Shown piece after piece: positions 13,473-22,683 of a stretch of 33,731 bases of DNA (position 1 is the stretch's first letter; every line of letters begins with the position of its first letter). Source of the stretch: Brevundimonas sp. UBA5866. GTDB taxonomy: Bacteria; Pseudomonadota; Alphaproteobacteria; Caulobacterales; Caulobacteraceae. The notes below the pieces were generated by a model. That model made no database searches. It was not told where the DNA came from and saw only the letters and a program-made list of their open reading frames with translations. The stretch covers positions 13,496-47,226 of the forward strand of contig NZ_DJFS01000006.1 in assembly GCF_002432125.1 (NCBI RefSeq), read 5' to 3'. Made by a program: the position numbers and the translations under genes.

Positions 13473-14450
13473 ATGAAGCCTGCAAAAATTGCTGTAATCT
13501 GCGTTGCTGCACTGGCCGCCGTCGGTCTTGCGCTCGTAGTACGATCCATGGGGTCGTCAGACGGCGAAAAACCGAGTGCGGCGGTGACCGCGCCGGCTGC
13601 TGCCACGACCAAGGTGCTCGTGGCGGCTGTGGATCTGGCCCCCGGTCGCCAGCTGACTGCCGCAGACATGGTGTGGAAGGACTGGCCCGTGGCCAACGTC
13701 AACCCCGCCTTCGTCACCGATGGATCGGTTCCGATCCCGGCCGCGGACACGCCGACTGCGGCCGCTGTCGAAAATGAAAAAGCCCAGGACAAAAAGGAAG
13801 AAGGGGCGGCTGAAAAGATTGTCGACGCCGTCGTCTCCCTGAACAGCCCCACCGCAATGGATGCCTTTGTCGGCGCCATCGTGCGCGAAGGAATGGTCGC
13901 CGGTGAGCCGATCCAGGCCCGCAAGGTGGTCCGTGCCGGTGAAAGCGGCTTCCTCGCCGCCTTCCTCGATCCGGGCATGCGCGCCATGAGCGTTCCGGTA
14001 TCGGCCGATACCGCAGCGGGCGGCTTCATCCTGCCGGGTGACCGCGTGGATGTGCTGCTGACCCGCGAAGTCGATGCCCAGGTCGGCCCCGACACCGTCA
14101 AACGTACCGTCAGCGCCACCGTACTGCAGAACCTGCGCGTTCTGGCCATCGACCAGGCCACCCAGGCCCCGACCGAGGAAAAATCGGTCGTCGGCACGAC
14201 GGCCACACTGGAAGTGAACAACCGTGACGCCGAGACCCTGGCACTGGCCCGCGCACAGGGCGATCTGACGATCGTGCTGCGCTCCTACGCCGACGCCAGC
14301 GGCCCGCGCGGCCTGATCCCCGGTGCCGTACGCCGTGGCGAAAGCATGGGCGGCCGCGTGACCAGCGCTTCGGACCCCGCCGCTCCGACTGGCCCTAGCG
14401 TTCGCATTTTCCGCGGCGATGCCGCCCCTGAAGTGGTGGTCCTGCAATGA
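13473..14450 (+). CDS. cpaB: Flp pilus assembly protein CpaB (RcpC)
   Basis: A 325-residue periplasmic pilus assembly protein. An N-terminal membrane anchor (IAVICVAALAAVGLALVV) is followed by a SAF domain starting at KVLVAAVDLAPGRQLTAADMVW and a second part with FLPGD-like GFILPGDRVDVLLTRE. CpaB is thought to gate or support the CpaC secretin. A charged, low-complexity insertion (about residues 85-125) separates the two halves of the SAF region. The stop overlaps cpaC by four bases (ATGA). A 111-base gap after cpaA may carry a promoter, but none is clear. Confidence 0.93.
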   Translation: MKPAKIAVICVAALAAVGLALVVRSMGSSDGEKPSAAVTAPAAATTKVLVAAVDLAPGRQLTAADMVWKDWPVANVNPAFVTDGSVPIPAADTPTAAAVENEKAQDKKEEGAAEKIVDAVVSLNSPTAMDAFVGAIVREGMVAGEPIQARKVVRAGESGFLAAFLDPGMRAMSVPVSADTAAGGFILPGDRVDVLLTREVDAQVGPDTVKRTVSATVLQNLRVLAIDQATQAPTEEKSVVGTTATLEVNNRDAETLALARAQGDLTIVLRSYADASGPRGLIPGAVRRGESMGGRVTSASDPAAPTGPSVRIFRGDAAPEVVVLQ

Positions 14451-15907
14451 GAGCTCATGTGATGATTTCCACCCACAGCCGCCTCGGTCTGGGCTTTGCG
14501 GCACTGGCTGCCGGCAGCCTTCTGGCCACAGCCATCCCTGCGCAGGCTCAATCCCTCAGCCATACCGCAGCGGGGACTTCGACGGTCGTGTCCGGTTCGA
14601 CGCCGCGCCGTATCAATCTGCCCAAGGGTTCGTCTTTCGCGGTCGATCTGCCGGCAGATGTGCGTGACATCGTCGTGACCAATCCGGCGGTCGCCAATGC
14701 CATGCTGCACACCCAGCGCCGCATCACCCTGGTGGGTCTGGCCCCGGGTGAAACCGACGCCGTGTTCGTCGGCAGCAACGGTCGTGTGATCCTGACGCTC
14801 AAGGTGCGCGTGGATGCCGGTGTGCAGGTGTTGCAGGATGCCCTGACCCGCACCTTCCCCGGTTCTGACCTGCGCGTCGAAGCCGTGAACGACAGCTTTG
14901 TCCTCAGCGGCACCGCCTCCAACATGGGTGACGTTGAACGCGCCGCCCAGCTGGCCCGCGCCCACGCCGGCGATCCGGCCAAGGTCGTCAACATGATCTC
15001 CATCTCCGGATCGGATCAGGTGACGCTGAAGGTCCGCGTTGTCGAGGTGCAGCGCAGCGCCATCAAACAGCTGGGCTTCAACTCTCAGGCGCTGATCAAC
15101 GGCACGGGCCGTAACAGCCTGGAGTTCGCGACCGGCATGAATTTCTCGGTCAACTCGGGCATTCAGGGCGGCCTTGTCGGCAACTGGCAACGCGCGACCG
15201 ATCCGGGCAGCGATCTGACCGCGGGCCGTCTGGGCATTTCGGCCTTCGAGCGTGTGGGTCTGGCCCGCACCCTGGCAGAGCCGAACCTGACCTCGGTCAA
15301 CGGCGAAGCCGCCAGCTTCCTCGCCGGTGGCGAATTCCCGATCCCCAAGAGCCGCGACCGCGACGGTCAGGTGACCGTGGAATACAAGCCCTATGGTGTG
15401 GGTCTGTCGTTCCGTCCGGTGGTCCTGTCCGAGGGCCGCATCAACCTGCAGGTCAAGGTCGAGGTGTCGGAGCTGAATCCGTCCGGCGGTCTGACCATTG
15501 GCGCGGGTACGCCCTCGTCGATCACCCTGCCGGGCCTGACGGTCCGCCGCAGCGATACGACGGTTGAAATCCCGTCCGGTGGCGCAATGATGATCGCGGG
15601 CCTGCTTCAGGAAACCACCCGTCAGGCCGTCGATGCCCTGCCGGGCCTGACGAATGTGCCGGTGCTGGGAACCCTGTTCCGCTCGCGTGACTATCTGATG
15701 GGCGAGACGGAACTGGTCGTTATCGTCGAGCCGTACATCGTCAATCCGACTGCGCCCTCGCGTATGCAATCGCCCGCTGACGGCCTGCGCATGGCGACGG
15801 ACGCTCAAACCATCTTCTTTGGCCAGCTGAACCAGGTTTATGGCTCGCCTGCACCGGGAGGCTCGACCTCCGGTTGGCAGGGCCCGGTCGGCTATGTGAT
15901 CGAGTGA
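14447..15907 (+). CDS. cpaC: Type II/IV secretion secretin CpaC (RcpA)
   Basis: A 486-residue outer-membrane secretin through which the pilus leaves the cell. The signal peptide ends at IPAQA|QSL. An N-terminal pilus-formation domain follows (FAVDLPADVRDIVVTNPAVA, ITLVGLAPGETDAVF). Next comes a BON-like domain (about 120-185) and the secretin core with VTLKVRVVEVQR, LAEPNLTSVNGEAASFLAGGEFPIP and MIAGLLQETTR near the end. The gene overlaps cpaB by four bases; an alternative start lies five codons later. It lacks an N-terminal lipidation site. Confidence 0.95.
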   Translation: MRAHVMISTHSRLGLGFAALAAGSLLATAIPAQAQSLSHTAAGTSTVVSGSTPRRINLPKGSSFAVDLPADVRDIVVTNPAVANAMLHTQRRITLVGLAPGETDAVFVGSNGRVILTLKVRVDAGVQVLQDALTRTFPGSDLRVEAVNDSFVLSGTASNMGDVERAAQLARAHAGDPAKVVNMISISGSDQVTLKVRVVEVQRSAIKQLGFNSQALINGTGRNSLEFATGMNFSVNSGIQGGLVGNWQRATDPGSDLTAGRLGISAFERVGLARTLAEPNLTSVNGEAASFLAGGEFPIPKSRDRDGQVTVEYKPYGVGLSFRPVVLSEGRINLQVKVEVSELNPSGGLTIGAGTPSSITLPGLTVRRSDTTVEIPSGGAMMIAGLLQETTRQAVDALPGLTNVPVLGTLFRSRDYLMGETELVVIVEPYIVNPTAPSRMQSPADGLRMATDAQTIFFGQLNQVYGSPAPGGSTSGWQGPVGYVIE

Positions 15908-15912
15908 CGCAG

Positions 15913-16593
15913 ATGATGAAACGCTCCTTCTATGCCTGCCTGCTCGGCGGTGCTGCCCTGGCTCTCACGGCCTGCGTGGGTCCGGATGCCAACCTTGATC
16001 GCGGTATCGCCCCGATGGCGCTGTCGCGCTATGTTCTTCAGGTCGAGCCGGATCAGGACCGTATCGCCCTGGCCGTGCACCAGAGCGGACTGTCGCAGAA
16101 CCAGCGTCAGGCCCTGACCTCGCTGGCCCAGCGCTATCGCAGCTCGGCCCGCTCGGGTCTGGTGATCGAGGTGCCGACCAACGCCGATCAGATGGCCAGC
16201 CAAACCGTGTCCCAGATCGCCAGCACGCTGGAAAATCTGGGTGTGCCGCGTGACCAGATCTCGGTGGCCTCGTATAACGGTCCGGGTGAGCGTGCTCCGG
16301 TTCTGGCCGGCTTCACCACCATCCGTGCCTCCGTGCCGCGCTGTGGCACCCAATGGGGCAATCTGAGCCGTACCGGCAACAATGACGGTGCCTCGAACTT
16401 CGGGTGTGCGGTTAACGCCAATCTGGCCGCGCAGATCGCCGATCCGAATGATATCGTGGCACCGCGCACCATGACGCCGCCAAGCGCCCAGCGTCGCACG
16501 GTCGTCTTTGATGCCTATCGTCAAGGACAAACCACATCTGCCCAACGCGAGCAGTTGCTGAGTGAATCTCGCGTATCTGACGTAGTAGAGTAA
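15913..16593 (+). CDS. cpaD: Pilus assembly lipoprotein CpaD
   Basis: A 226-residue lipoprotein of the CpaD family, thought to help place or stabilise the CpaC secretin. The open frame extends to 15874 within cpaC, but the tandem ATG at 15913/15916 directly precedes KRSFYACLLGGAALALTAC, a typical signal peptide with lipobox LTAC. The middle contains the repeated SQNQRQALTSLAQRY and the AGFTTIRASVPRCGTQWGNL block seen in CpaD proteins, with a second Cys (FGCAVNANLAAQI). It starts five bases after cpaC and ends three bases before cpaE. Confidence 0.93.
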   Translation: MMKRSFYACLLGGAALALTACVGPDANLDRGIAPMALSRYVLQVEPDQDRIALAVHQSGLSQNQRQALTSLAQRYRSSARSGLVIEVPTNADQMASQTVSQIASTLENLGVPRDQISVASYNGPGERAPVLAGFTTIRASVPRCGTQWGNLSRTGNNDGASNFGCAVNANLAAQIADPNDIVAPRTMTPPSAQRRTVVFDAYRQGQTTSAQREQLLSESRVSDVVE

Positions 16594-16596
16594 ACC

Positions 16597-18357
16597 ATGA
16601 CCAAGCGTCCCCCTGCTGTCGATCCCCTCGAGGATTTCGAGATCGACGACGATTTTCTGGAGACGATCTCCAGCCTGGCTGCTGAAGACAGCTCGGGAGA
16701 CACTGTGTCCAAAGAGGTTGAGGGTGCCGAGGCGGATGTTCCGACCTCGGCGACCCCGAACTTTATGCAGAGTGCATTGAGCCGGACCGAGGCCGCTTTC
16801 AATGACCCCGATCGCAACAACCGGCCAGCGCATTCTGACGAGACAGACCCTGTAGAGGCTTCTGACATGTCCGCTTTGAAGTTCGCCAACCAGGCCAGTT
16901 CTACCGACGCCCCGAACGGAGAACCGGTGACCATTGAACTGGATGACATCGAGGTCGTCGATGCCAACCAGGCCGAGGTCATCGAGCTTTCCGCCACGGC
17001 ATCGGTCGATCCGCTCGATGCGCCGCTGGATGCTCCGGTAGACAGCGCCCCGCAACCGGCGGCTGAAGAACTGCCGCTGGCGGCCAGCACCTCGACCATG
17101 CCGGTACTGGCAGGTTCGGCGGGCCTGGATTTCGATCCCCAGTCTGTCGATGTCTCCATCCCGCGCATCGCCGTGCACATTTTCGCCGAGCGTCAGGACA
17201 CCCTTGCCGCCGCCGAACGCGCCGCGCAGGACCGTCGCATGTCGCGCGCCACCACCCAGGTGCGCGTCGGCGGTATCGCAGCGGCGATCGAAACCTATCA
17301 GACCGAGCCGACGCCGCCGCTGATCCTTGTGGAATGCATGAAGGATGCGCGCTCGCTGCTGGTTGAAATCGACCAGCTGGCCGAAGTCTGCGACGCAGGC
17401 ACCAAGGTTCTGGTCGTCGGTGCCGCAAACGATATCCTGCTTTACCGCGAACTGATGCGTCGTGGCGTCAGCGAGTATCTGGTGGCCCCGATCCAGCCGC
17501 TTCAACTTATCGCGGCTATCGGTTCGCTGTTCACCGATCCGGACCAGCCCTTCATCGGTCGCACCATCGCTTTCGTGGGTGCACGCGGGGGCGCTGGCTC
17601 CTCGTCGGTGGCCCACAACACAGCCTTTGCGATGAGCGAGCGTATTGGCGTCAATACGGTCATCGTCGATTACGATCTGCCGTTCGGGACCTCGGGCCTG
17701 AACTTCAACCAGGACCCCTTGGGCGGCGTTGCAGACGCACTCAGCCAGCCTCAGCGTCTGGATGCGACCCTGCTGGACCGTATGATGGTGCGTTGCACGG
17801 ACCGTCTGAGCCTGTTCGCCGCACCGGCGACGCTGGATACCGATTGGGAAATCGATACCGAGGCGTTCGACGAGGTCACCAACCGTATTCGCAGCACGGC
17901 GCCCTTTGTCGTGCTGGACCTTCCGCACCTGTGGTCGGGTTGGATGCGTTCGCAACTGGTCGCCGCCGACGAGGTGGTGCTGGTAGCCACGCCGGATCTG
18001 GCGTCGCTGCGCAATGCCAAGAACCTGGTGGACCTGATCAAACAGGCCCGTCCCAACGATGCGCCGCCGCGCGTCGTGCTGAACCAGGTTGGCATTCCGG
18101 GTCGTCCGGAAATCCCGGCCAAGGAATTCGGTCAGGCGCTGGGCATCCATCCGGCCCTCAGCATTCCGTTCGATGCCAAGGTGTTTGGCTCGGCAGCCAA
18201 TAACGGCCAGATGATCCTCGACAGCGCGGCCAAGACCAAGTCCGCCGAGGCATTCGAAACCCTGGCTCAAATCGTTTCGCAGCGTCAGCTTCCGGCGACG
18301 CCTGTAACTCCGCGTAAGACTTCCTCAGGCCTGGCGGGTCTGTTCAAGAGGCGTTGA
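16597..18357 (+). CDS. cpaE: Pilus assembly and localisation protein CpaE (TadZ)
   Basis: A 586-residue MinD/ParA-superfamily protein that places the Tad machinery at a cell pole in Caulobacter. Residues 1 to about 185 are acidic and low complexity. A receiver-like domain follows (about 188-310, RIAVHIFAERQDTL to LQLIAAIGSLF), in which the phospho-acceptor aspartate appears to be replaced (LILVECMKD). The ATPase-like domain starts with GARGGAGSSSVAHNTAF (about residue 328). This P-loop lacks both lysines of the deviant Walker A motif. VIVDYDLPFGTSGLNF is the Walker A' equivalent region. It lies three bases from both neighbours in the cpa operon. Confidence 0.94.
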   Translation: MTKRPPAVDPLEDFEIDDDFLETISSLAAEDSSGDTVSKEVEGAEADVPTSATPNFMQSALSRTEAAFNDPDRNNRPAHSDETDPVEASDMSALKFANQASSTDAPNGEPVTIELDDIEVVDANQAEVIELSATASVDPLDAPLDAPVDSAPQPAAEELPLAASTSTMPVLAGSAGLDFDPQSVDVSIPRIAVHIFAERQDTLAAAERAAQDRRMSRATTQVRVGGIAAAIETYQTEPTPPLILVECMKDARSLLVEIDQLAEVCDAGTKVLVVGAANDILLYRELMRRGVSEYLVAPIQPLQLIAAIGSLFTDPDQPFIGRTIAFVGARGGAGSSSVAHNTAFAMSERIGVNTVIVDYDLPFGTSGLNFNQDPLGGVADALSQPQRLDATLLDRMMVRCTDRLSLFAAPATLDTDWEIDTEAFDEVTNRIRSTAPFVVLDLPHLWSGWMRSQLVAADEVVLVATPDLASLRNAKNLVDLIKQARPNDAPPRVVLNQVGIPGRPEIPAKEFGQALGIHPALSIPFDAKVFGSAANNGQMILDSAAKTKSAEAFETLAQIVSQRQLPATPVTPRKTSSGLAGLFKRR

Positions 18358-18360
18358 TAG

Positions 18361-19899
18361 ATGTTCGGCAAACGGCAATCCACGGTTAAACCTTCGGCGG
18401 CACCTGTTGAGCCGGTAGACTCTCTGTCGCCGCTGGACGAACCGATTGCCGAAGAGCCCAAACCGGCGCGCCCGGCCAAATCCGTCTCCGGCAACATCGA
18501 CGGCTTCGGTCTGGAAGATCTCGAGACGGCCGCACCGGCACCTGAAAAGCGTACAGGTCCCCGCAAGACGGCCGGTCTCGAGCAGATCAAAAAGGCGCAG
18601 GCCGTCACCGAGATCGTCCGCGAGCAGAGTGACTATTATCACGCCACGAAGACCACCATCTTCAACGCGCTGATGAACACCATCGACCTGTCGCAACTGG
18701 CCCAGCTGGACCAGAAGACCGCGCAGGAAGAGATCCGCGACATCGTCGCCGAACTGGTGGCGATCAAGAACGTCTCCATGTCGGTGGCCGAGCAGGAGCA
18801 TCTGGTTCAGGACATCGTCAACGATGTGCTGGGCTATGGCCCTCTGGAGCCGCTGCTGGCGCGCGACGACATCGCCGACATCATGGTGAACGGTTCAAAC
18901 CGCGTCTTCATCGAAGTGGGCGGCAAGGTCCAGCTGACGAATGTCCGTTTCCGCGACAATGCCCAGCTGATGAACATCTGCCAGCGCATCGTGTCGCAGG
19001 TCGGCCGTCGCGTGGACGAGAGCTCGCCCATCTGTGACGCCCGTCTGCCGGACGGTTCGCGTGTGAACGTTATCGCCCCGCCGCTGGCGATCGATGGTCC
19101 GACCCTGACCATCCGTAAGTTCAAGAAAGACAAGCTGACCATGCGCGACCTGGTGGAGTTCGGCTCCATCAGCGCCGATGGTGCGCGGGTGCTGGGCGTG
19201 ATCGGTGCCTCGCGCTGTAACGTGCTGATCTCGGGCGGTACGGGTTCGGGTAAGACCACCTTGCTGAACACGATGACGGCCTTCATCGATCCGACCGAGC
19301 GCGTCATCACCTGTGAGGACGCCGCGGAACTGCAACTGCAACAGCCGCACGTGGTCCGTCTGGAAACCCGCCCGCCGAACCTCGAGGGCCAGGGCCAGAT
19401 CACCATGCGCGATCTGGTGAAGAACTGTCTGCGTATGCGCCCCGAACGCATCATCGTCGGCGAAGTCCGTGGCCCGGAGGCGTTCGACCTCCTGCAGGCC
19501 ATGAACACCGGCCACGATGGCTCGATGGGTACGCTGCACGCCAACAGTCCGCGTGAAGCCATCAGCCGTATGGAGTCCATGATCACGATGGGGGGCTATG
19601 GCCTGCCGTCCAAGACGATCCGCGAGATGATCGTCGGCTCGATCGACATCATCATCCAGGCCGCGCGTCTGCGCGACGGTTCGCGCCGCATCACCCATGT
19701 GACCGAAGTCGTGGGCCTCGAAGGCGATGTGATCGTGACGCAGGACCTGTTCGTTTACGACATCACCGGTGAAGACGCCGCGGGTCGTGTGAACGGTCGC
19801 CACCGTTCAACCGGTATTGCCCGTCCGCGCTTCTGGGATCGCGCCCGCTATTACGGCTTGGAGCGTGAACTGGCCGATGCCCTGGATGCAGCGGAGTAA
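18361..19899 (+). CDS. cpaF: Pilus assembly ATPase CpaF (TadA)
   Basis: A 512-residue secretion-type ATPase that powers Tad pilus extension and probably retraction. After a variable N-terminus (1 to about 95), the conserved domain contains GYGPLEPLLARDDIADIMVN, LTIRKFKKDKLTM, Walker A SGGTGSGKTTLLNTM (about residue 291), the Asp box ITCEDAAELQL, Walker B-like RPERIIVGEVRGPEA and the His box GTLHANSPREAI. All key residues are intact. It starts three bases after cpaE and ends five bases before tadB. Confidence 0.97.
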   Translation: MFGKRQSTVKPSAAPVEPVDSLSPLDEPIAEEPKPARPAKSVSGNIDGFGLEDLETAAPAPEKRTGPRKTAGLEQIKKAQAVTEIVREQSDYYHATKTTIFNALMNTIDLSQLAQLDQKTAQEEIRDIVAELVAIKNVSMSVAEQEHLVQDIVNDVLGYGPLEPLLARDDIADIMVNGSNRVFIEVGGKVQLTNVRFRDNAQLMNICQRIVSQVGRRVDESSPICDARLPDGSRVNVIAPPLAIDGPTLTIRKFKKDKLTMRDLVEFGSISADGARVLGVIGASRCNVLISGGTGSGKTTLLNTMTAFIDPTERVITCEDAAELQLQQPHVVRLETRPPNLEGQGQITMRDLVKNCLRMRPERIIVGEVRGPEAFDLLQAMNTGHDGSMGTLHANSPREAISRMESMITMGGYGLPSKTIREMIVGSIDIIIQAARLRDGSRRITHVTEVVGLEGDVIVTQDLFVYDITGEDAAGRVNGRHRSTGIARPRFWDRARYYGLERELADALDAAE

Positions 19900-19904
19900 C
19901 GACA

Positions 19905-20888
19905 ATGCTGATGGTTCTGGCAGGTATACTGGCATTCATCACCATTGCGGGGATCGGTTGGGTCTTCGTCGGTGGTGATGATAGCGCGACCGATGGTGTC
20001 AAACGCGCCAAGGCGCTTTCGGCCTCTCGTCCTGTCCAGAACACACAGGGACGGCGCGCCAACCAGCCGCCCGTGTCTGCGGAGGCGCGTCGCAAGCAGA
20101 TCCTGACCCAGCTTCAGGATGCCGAGCGCCGTGAACGCAAGGCGCGGCTGAGCATCGGCGCCCGCATCCGTCAGGCGGGTCTGAACATCTCGATCCGAAC
20201 CTATCTGATTATCAGCCTGGTGCTGGCGGTGGTCGGCTTCCTGATCCCGCTGGTGCTCGGTGCGCACGTGCTGCTGTGCATTGGCCTTGCCATTGTTTTC
20301 GGTATCGGCGTGCCGCGCTTCTATCTGGGTTTCCTGGCCAAGGGACGGATCAAGAAGTTTTCCGGGGCCTTTGCCGATGCCGTCGACATTCTTGTGCGCG
20401 GTATCAAGACGGGTCTGCCGGTCAATGACTGTTTCAAGATCATGGCCCGCGAAAGCCCGCAGCCTCTGGGCGGTGAGTTCCAGCGCCTGCTGGAGGGCCT
20501 GAGCGTCGGCATGTCCCTGCCCGAAGCTCTGGACCGCATGTACGAGCGCATGCCGACACCGGAACTGAAATTCTTCTGCATCGTGATCTCCATCCAGCAG
20601 AAGACGGGTGGTAACCTGGCCGAGGCCCTGACCAACCTCACGACCGTGCTGCGTGCGCGTCGTCTGATGCGTGAGAAGATCAAGGCCATGTCGTCCGAAG
20701 CCGTGGCCTCGGCGCTGATCATCGGCTCTCTGCCGCCACTGGTCATGGCCATCGTCATGGTCACCAGCCCCAGCTATATGATCACCATGTTCACCGACAT
20801 CCGCGGCCAGTTCATGCTGCTGGTGGCGGGGTGCTGGATGGGTCTCGGCATCTTCTTCATGAAGAAGATGATCAACTTCAAGTTCTGA
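19905..20888 (+). CDS. tadB: Tad pilus inner-membrane platform protein TadB (CpaG)
   Basis: A 327-residue inner-membrane protein of the type II secretion system F family. It has a first membrane helix (residues 1-25, VLAGILAFITIAGIGWVFV), two central ones (ISLVLAVVGFLIPLVLG and LLCIGLAIVFGIGVPRFYLG), the cytoplasmic T2SF domain (FADAVDILVRGIKTGLP, QQKTGGNLAEAL) and C-terminal helices. It forms the membrane base with TadC and couples to CpaF. It lies five bases after cpaF and 13 bases before tadC. Confidence 0.94.
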   Translation: MLMVLAGILAFITIAGIGWVFVGGDDSATDGVKRAKALSASRPVQNTQGRRANQPPVSAEARRKQILTQLQDAERRERKARLSIGARIRQAGLNISIRTYLIISLVLAVVGFLIPLVLGAHVLLCIGLAIVFGIGVPRFYLGFLAKGRIKKFSGAFADAVDILVRGIKTGLPVNDCFKIMARESPQPLGGEFQRLLEGLSVGMSLPEALDRMYERMPTPELKFFCIVISIQQKTGGNLAEALTNLTTVLRARRLMREKIKAMSSEAVASALIIGSLPPLVMAIVMVTSPSYMITMFTDIRGQFMLLVAGCWMGLGIFFMKKMINFKF

Positions 20889-20901
20889 TCGGGGACGAGA
20901 C

Positions 20902-21885
20902 GTGGAATCCTTTATCCGTTTCATCACCACACCGGAGAACCTGCTCACAGTGGGCGTGGGTGTGGCTGTCTTCTTCTCCCTGTTCACCCTGCTGACCAGC
21001 TTTAGCGGCGGGCAGGACCTTGAAAAGCGTATCAAGCACGTTGCGGATCGGCGTGAGGATCTGCGCCGCCGTTCGCGCTCGGCCATGCAGGGCGGCAGCA
21101 CGCCGTCGCTGCGCCAGTCGGACGAAGGTTTCAAAAAGCGCGTCGTTGACCGTCTGAATGTTTCGCAACTGCTCGAAGACCCCAAGGTCAACGAGAAGAT
21201 CATGCAGGCGGGCTTCCGTGGTCAGAGCCCGATCACGACCTTCTATTTCTTCCGCCTGCTGATGCCGTTCGTGCTGGCGCTGGTTGCGGCCGTATACATC
21301 TTTGTCCTGACGCACTTCGAACTGCCGTTCATGACCAAGGTGGCCGTTGTGGTGGTGGCGTTCGCGATCGGCTTCTATGCCCCGAACATCTACCTGTCGA
21401 ACCGCATCCAGAAGCGTCGCCAGAAGATCGTCGAGGCATTCCCTGATGCGCTCGACCTGCTGCTGATCTGCGTGGAATCGGGCATGTCGATCGAAGCGGC
21501 GATCCAGAAGGTCAGCCAGGAAATCGGCACCCAGTCGCTGGAACTGGCCGAAGAACTGAGCCTGATGTCGGCGGAGCTGTCCTATCTGCCGGACCGTCGC
21601 ATGGCCTATGAGAATCTGGCCAAGCGGACCAACCATCCGGGCATCAAGTCGGTGGCCACGGCCATGACCCAGGCCGAAACCTATGGCACGCCGCTCAGCA
21701 CCGCGCTGCGCACTATGGCCAAGGAAAACCGCGAGCTGCGTCTGGCCGCAGCGGAGAAGAAAGCGGCTGCACTGCCGGCACAGTTGACCGTGCCGATGAT
21801 CATCTTCTTCCTGCCGGTGCTGTTCGTTGTGATCATGGGACCGGCGGTCATCAGTATCATGGATATGATGGCCAGCGGAAACTGA
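20902..21885 (+). CDS. tadC: Tad pilus inner-membrane platform protein TadC (CpaH)
   Basis: A 327-residue T2SF-family partner of TadB. The start is GTG (20902), with a GGGGACGAGA ribosome binding site. Helices lie near residues 15-35, 115-160 and at the C-terminus (VPMIIFFLPVLFVVIMGPAVI). The T2SF core shows FPDALDLLLICVESGMSIE, TQSLELAEELSLMSAEL and AMTQAETYGTPLSTALR. It is the last gene of the rightward cpa operon. Its stop codon lies in the arm of a hairpin (21884-21903). Confidence 0.94.
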   Translation: MESFIRFITTPENLLTVGVGVAVFFSLFTLLTSFSGGQDLEKRIKHVADRREDLRRRSRSAMQGGSTPSLRQSDEGFKKRVVDRLNVSQLLEDPKVNEKIMQAGFRGQSPITTFYFFRLLMPFVLALVAAVYIFVLTHFELPFMTKVAVVVVAFAIGFYAPNIYLSNRIQKRRQKIVEAFPDALDLLLICVESGMSIEAAIQKVSQEIGTQSLELAEELSLMSAELSYLPDRRMAYENLAKRTNHPGIKSVATAMTQAETYGTPLSTALRTMAKENRELRLAAAEKKAAALPAQLTVPMIIFFLPVLFVVIMGPAVISIMDMMASGN

Positions 21886-21903
21886 GGTCGCAGACGCGAC
21901 CTC
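21884..21903. terminator. Hairpin at the end of tadC, possible terminator for the convergent gene
   Basis: Perfect 8-bp stem GAGGTCGC (21884-21891) and GCGACCTC (21896-21903) with a four-base loop, starting within the tadC stop codon. There is no T-run on the plus strand and only TTT on the minus strand, so termination strength is doubtful. Confidence 0.5.
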
Positions 21904-21912
21904 GGATCATCC

Positions 21913-22347
21913 TCAGGCGCTTTCGGCTGCGGCCTTCAGGTTTTCGTTGAGCGTTTCCATCGCTTGGCGCAGGCGCGAGCGATGCTTGTCGTGGAACAGC
22001 TCTCCACGCAGGCCCGAGAACATGATGCCCATCGTGACAATGGTGGCACCCTTCTCGACTTCTTCCAGGATGATGAAGCGCGAAGAGTTCGACAGAAAGC
22101 CGCGCTTGCCGCTGAGCACCAGCTTGCCGACCGGCACCCAGTCCGAAACAACGACACTGGCCGCCCGTTCGGGAATATCGGGATAGGCTTCGGTATAGGT
22201 CACAGTGGCATCCTGCCAGACGCGGCCCTGGATATGCTGTTCAAAGCTGTTCCACTGCTTCCAGGCCTCAAGGTCGCCGACCAGTTCCCAGATGCGCTCT
22301 GCCGAGGCGCGAATGCCGATACGGGTTTCGATACGCGTGCTGTCCAT
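21913..22347 (-). CDS. SRPBCC-domain (START-like) protein
   Basis: A 144-residue protein of the SRPBCC/polyketide-cyclase fold, which binds hydrophobic ligands; no ligand is known here. Typical are IETRIGIRASAERIWELVGDLEAWKQWN at the start, a middle strand region (VPVGKLVLSGKRGFLSNSSRF) and the C-terminal helix HRSRLRQAMETLNENLKAAA. The frame extends to 22431, but the ATG at 22347 has AGAGG seven bases upstream and matches the family start. It is convergent with tadC and diverges from the small membrane protein at 22487. Confidence 0.85.
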   Translation of the reverse strand: MDSTRIETRIGIRASAERIWELVGDLEAWKQWNSFEQHIQGRVWQDATVTYTEAYPDIPERAASVVVSDWVPVGKLVLSGKRGFLSNSSRFIILEEVEKGATIVTMGIMFSGLRGELFHDKHRSRLRQAMETLNENLKAAAESA

Positions 22348-22486
22348 GCACTGCCTCTGACATGACGTGGCTACGGTTGAAAGGGGCAAAACTCCCGCGA
22401 GGATGAAATCCGCAACCGTCACAGGGATCAACCCGCTTCATCGGGCGTTCTACGGGTGTCCTACCAACGCCCGAGAGGCAAATGAA

Positions 22487-22633
22487 GTGAGCAAGATACC
22501 TATCGACCTTCCGCCTGACACCTATCCGGTGAACCAGCGTCGTGCTGCGCGACGCGGTGGCAATGCGGTACTTTTTGTGGGTGTGTTTGCCGCCGTTTTC
22601 GCTCTGATCTGGATGGTGCTGGAAATTTTCTAG
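22487..22633 (+). CDS. Small single-pass membrane protein, unknown function
   Basis: A 48-residue protein starting at GTG (22487), with GAGAGG eight bases upstream. It reads SKIPIDLPPDTYPVNQRRAARRGG, then one membrane helix (NAVLFVGVFAAVFALIWMVLEIF). A longer frame from 22367 has no ribosome binding site and would overlap the divergent gene's leader. Function unknown. Confidence 0.65.
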   Translation: MSKIPIDLPPDTYPVNQRRAARRGGNAVLFVGVFAAVFALIWMVLEIF

Positions 22634-22683
22634 GCCGCGCGACCTTGGCCCGCTATGGGGCAGGCCAAACGAAAGGTCTTTAC

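Noticed and set aside
14285..15808. 507-codon minus-strand frame over cpaC
   Set aside because: Shadow of cpaC, with repeated His/Arg/Gly-rich stretches and no recognisable motif.
15892..18270. Very long open frame (792 codons) on the minus strand across cpaD and cpaE
   Set aside because: It is antisense to two well-supported cpa genes, shows no known domain, and has the low-complexity Arg/Gly/Asp/His composition expected from the complement of GC-rich coding DNA.
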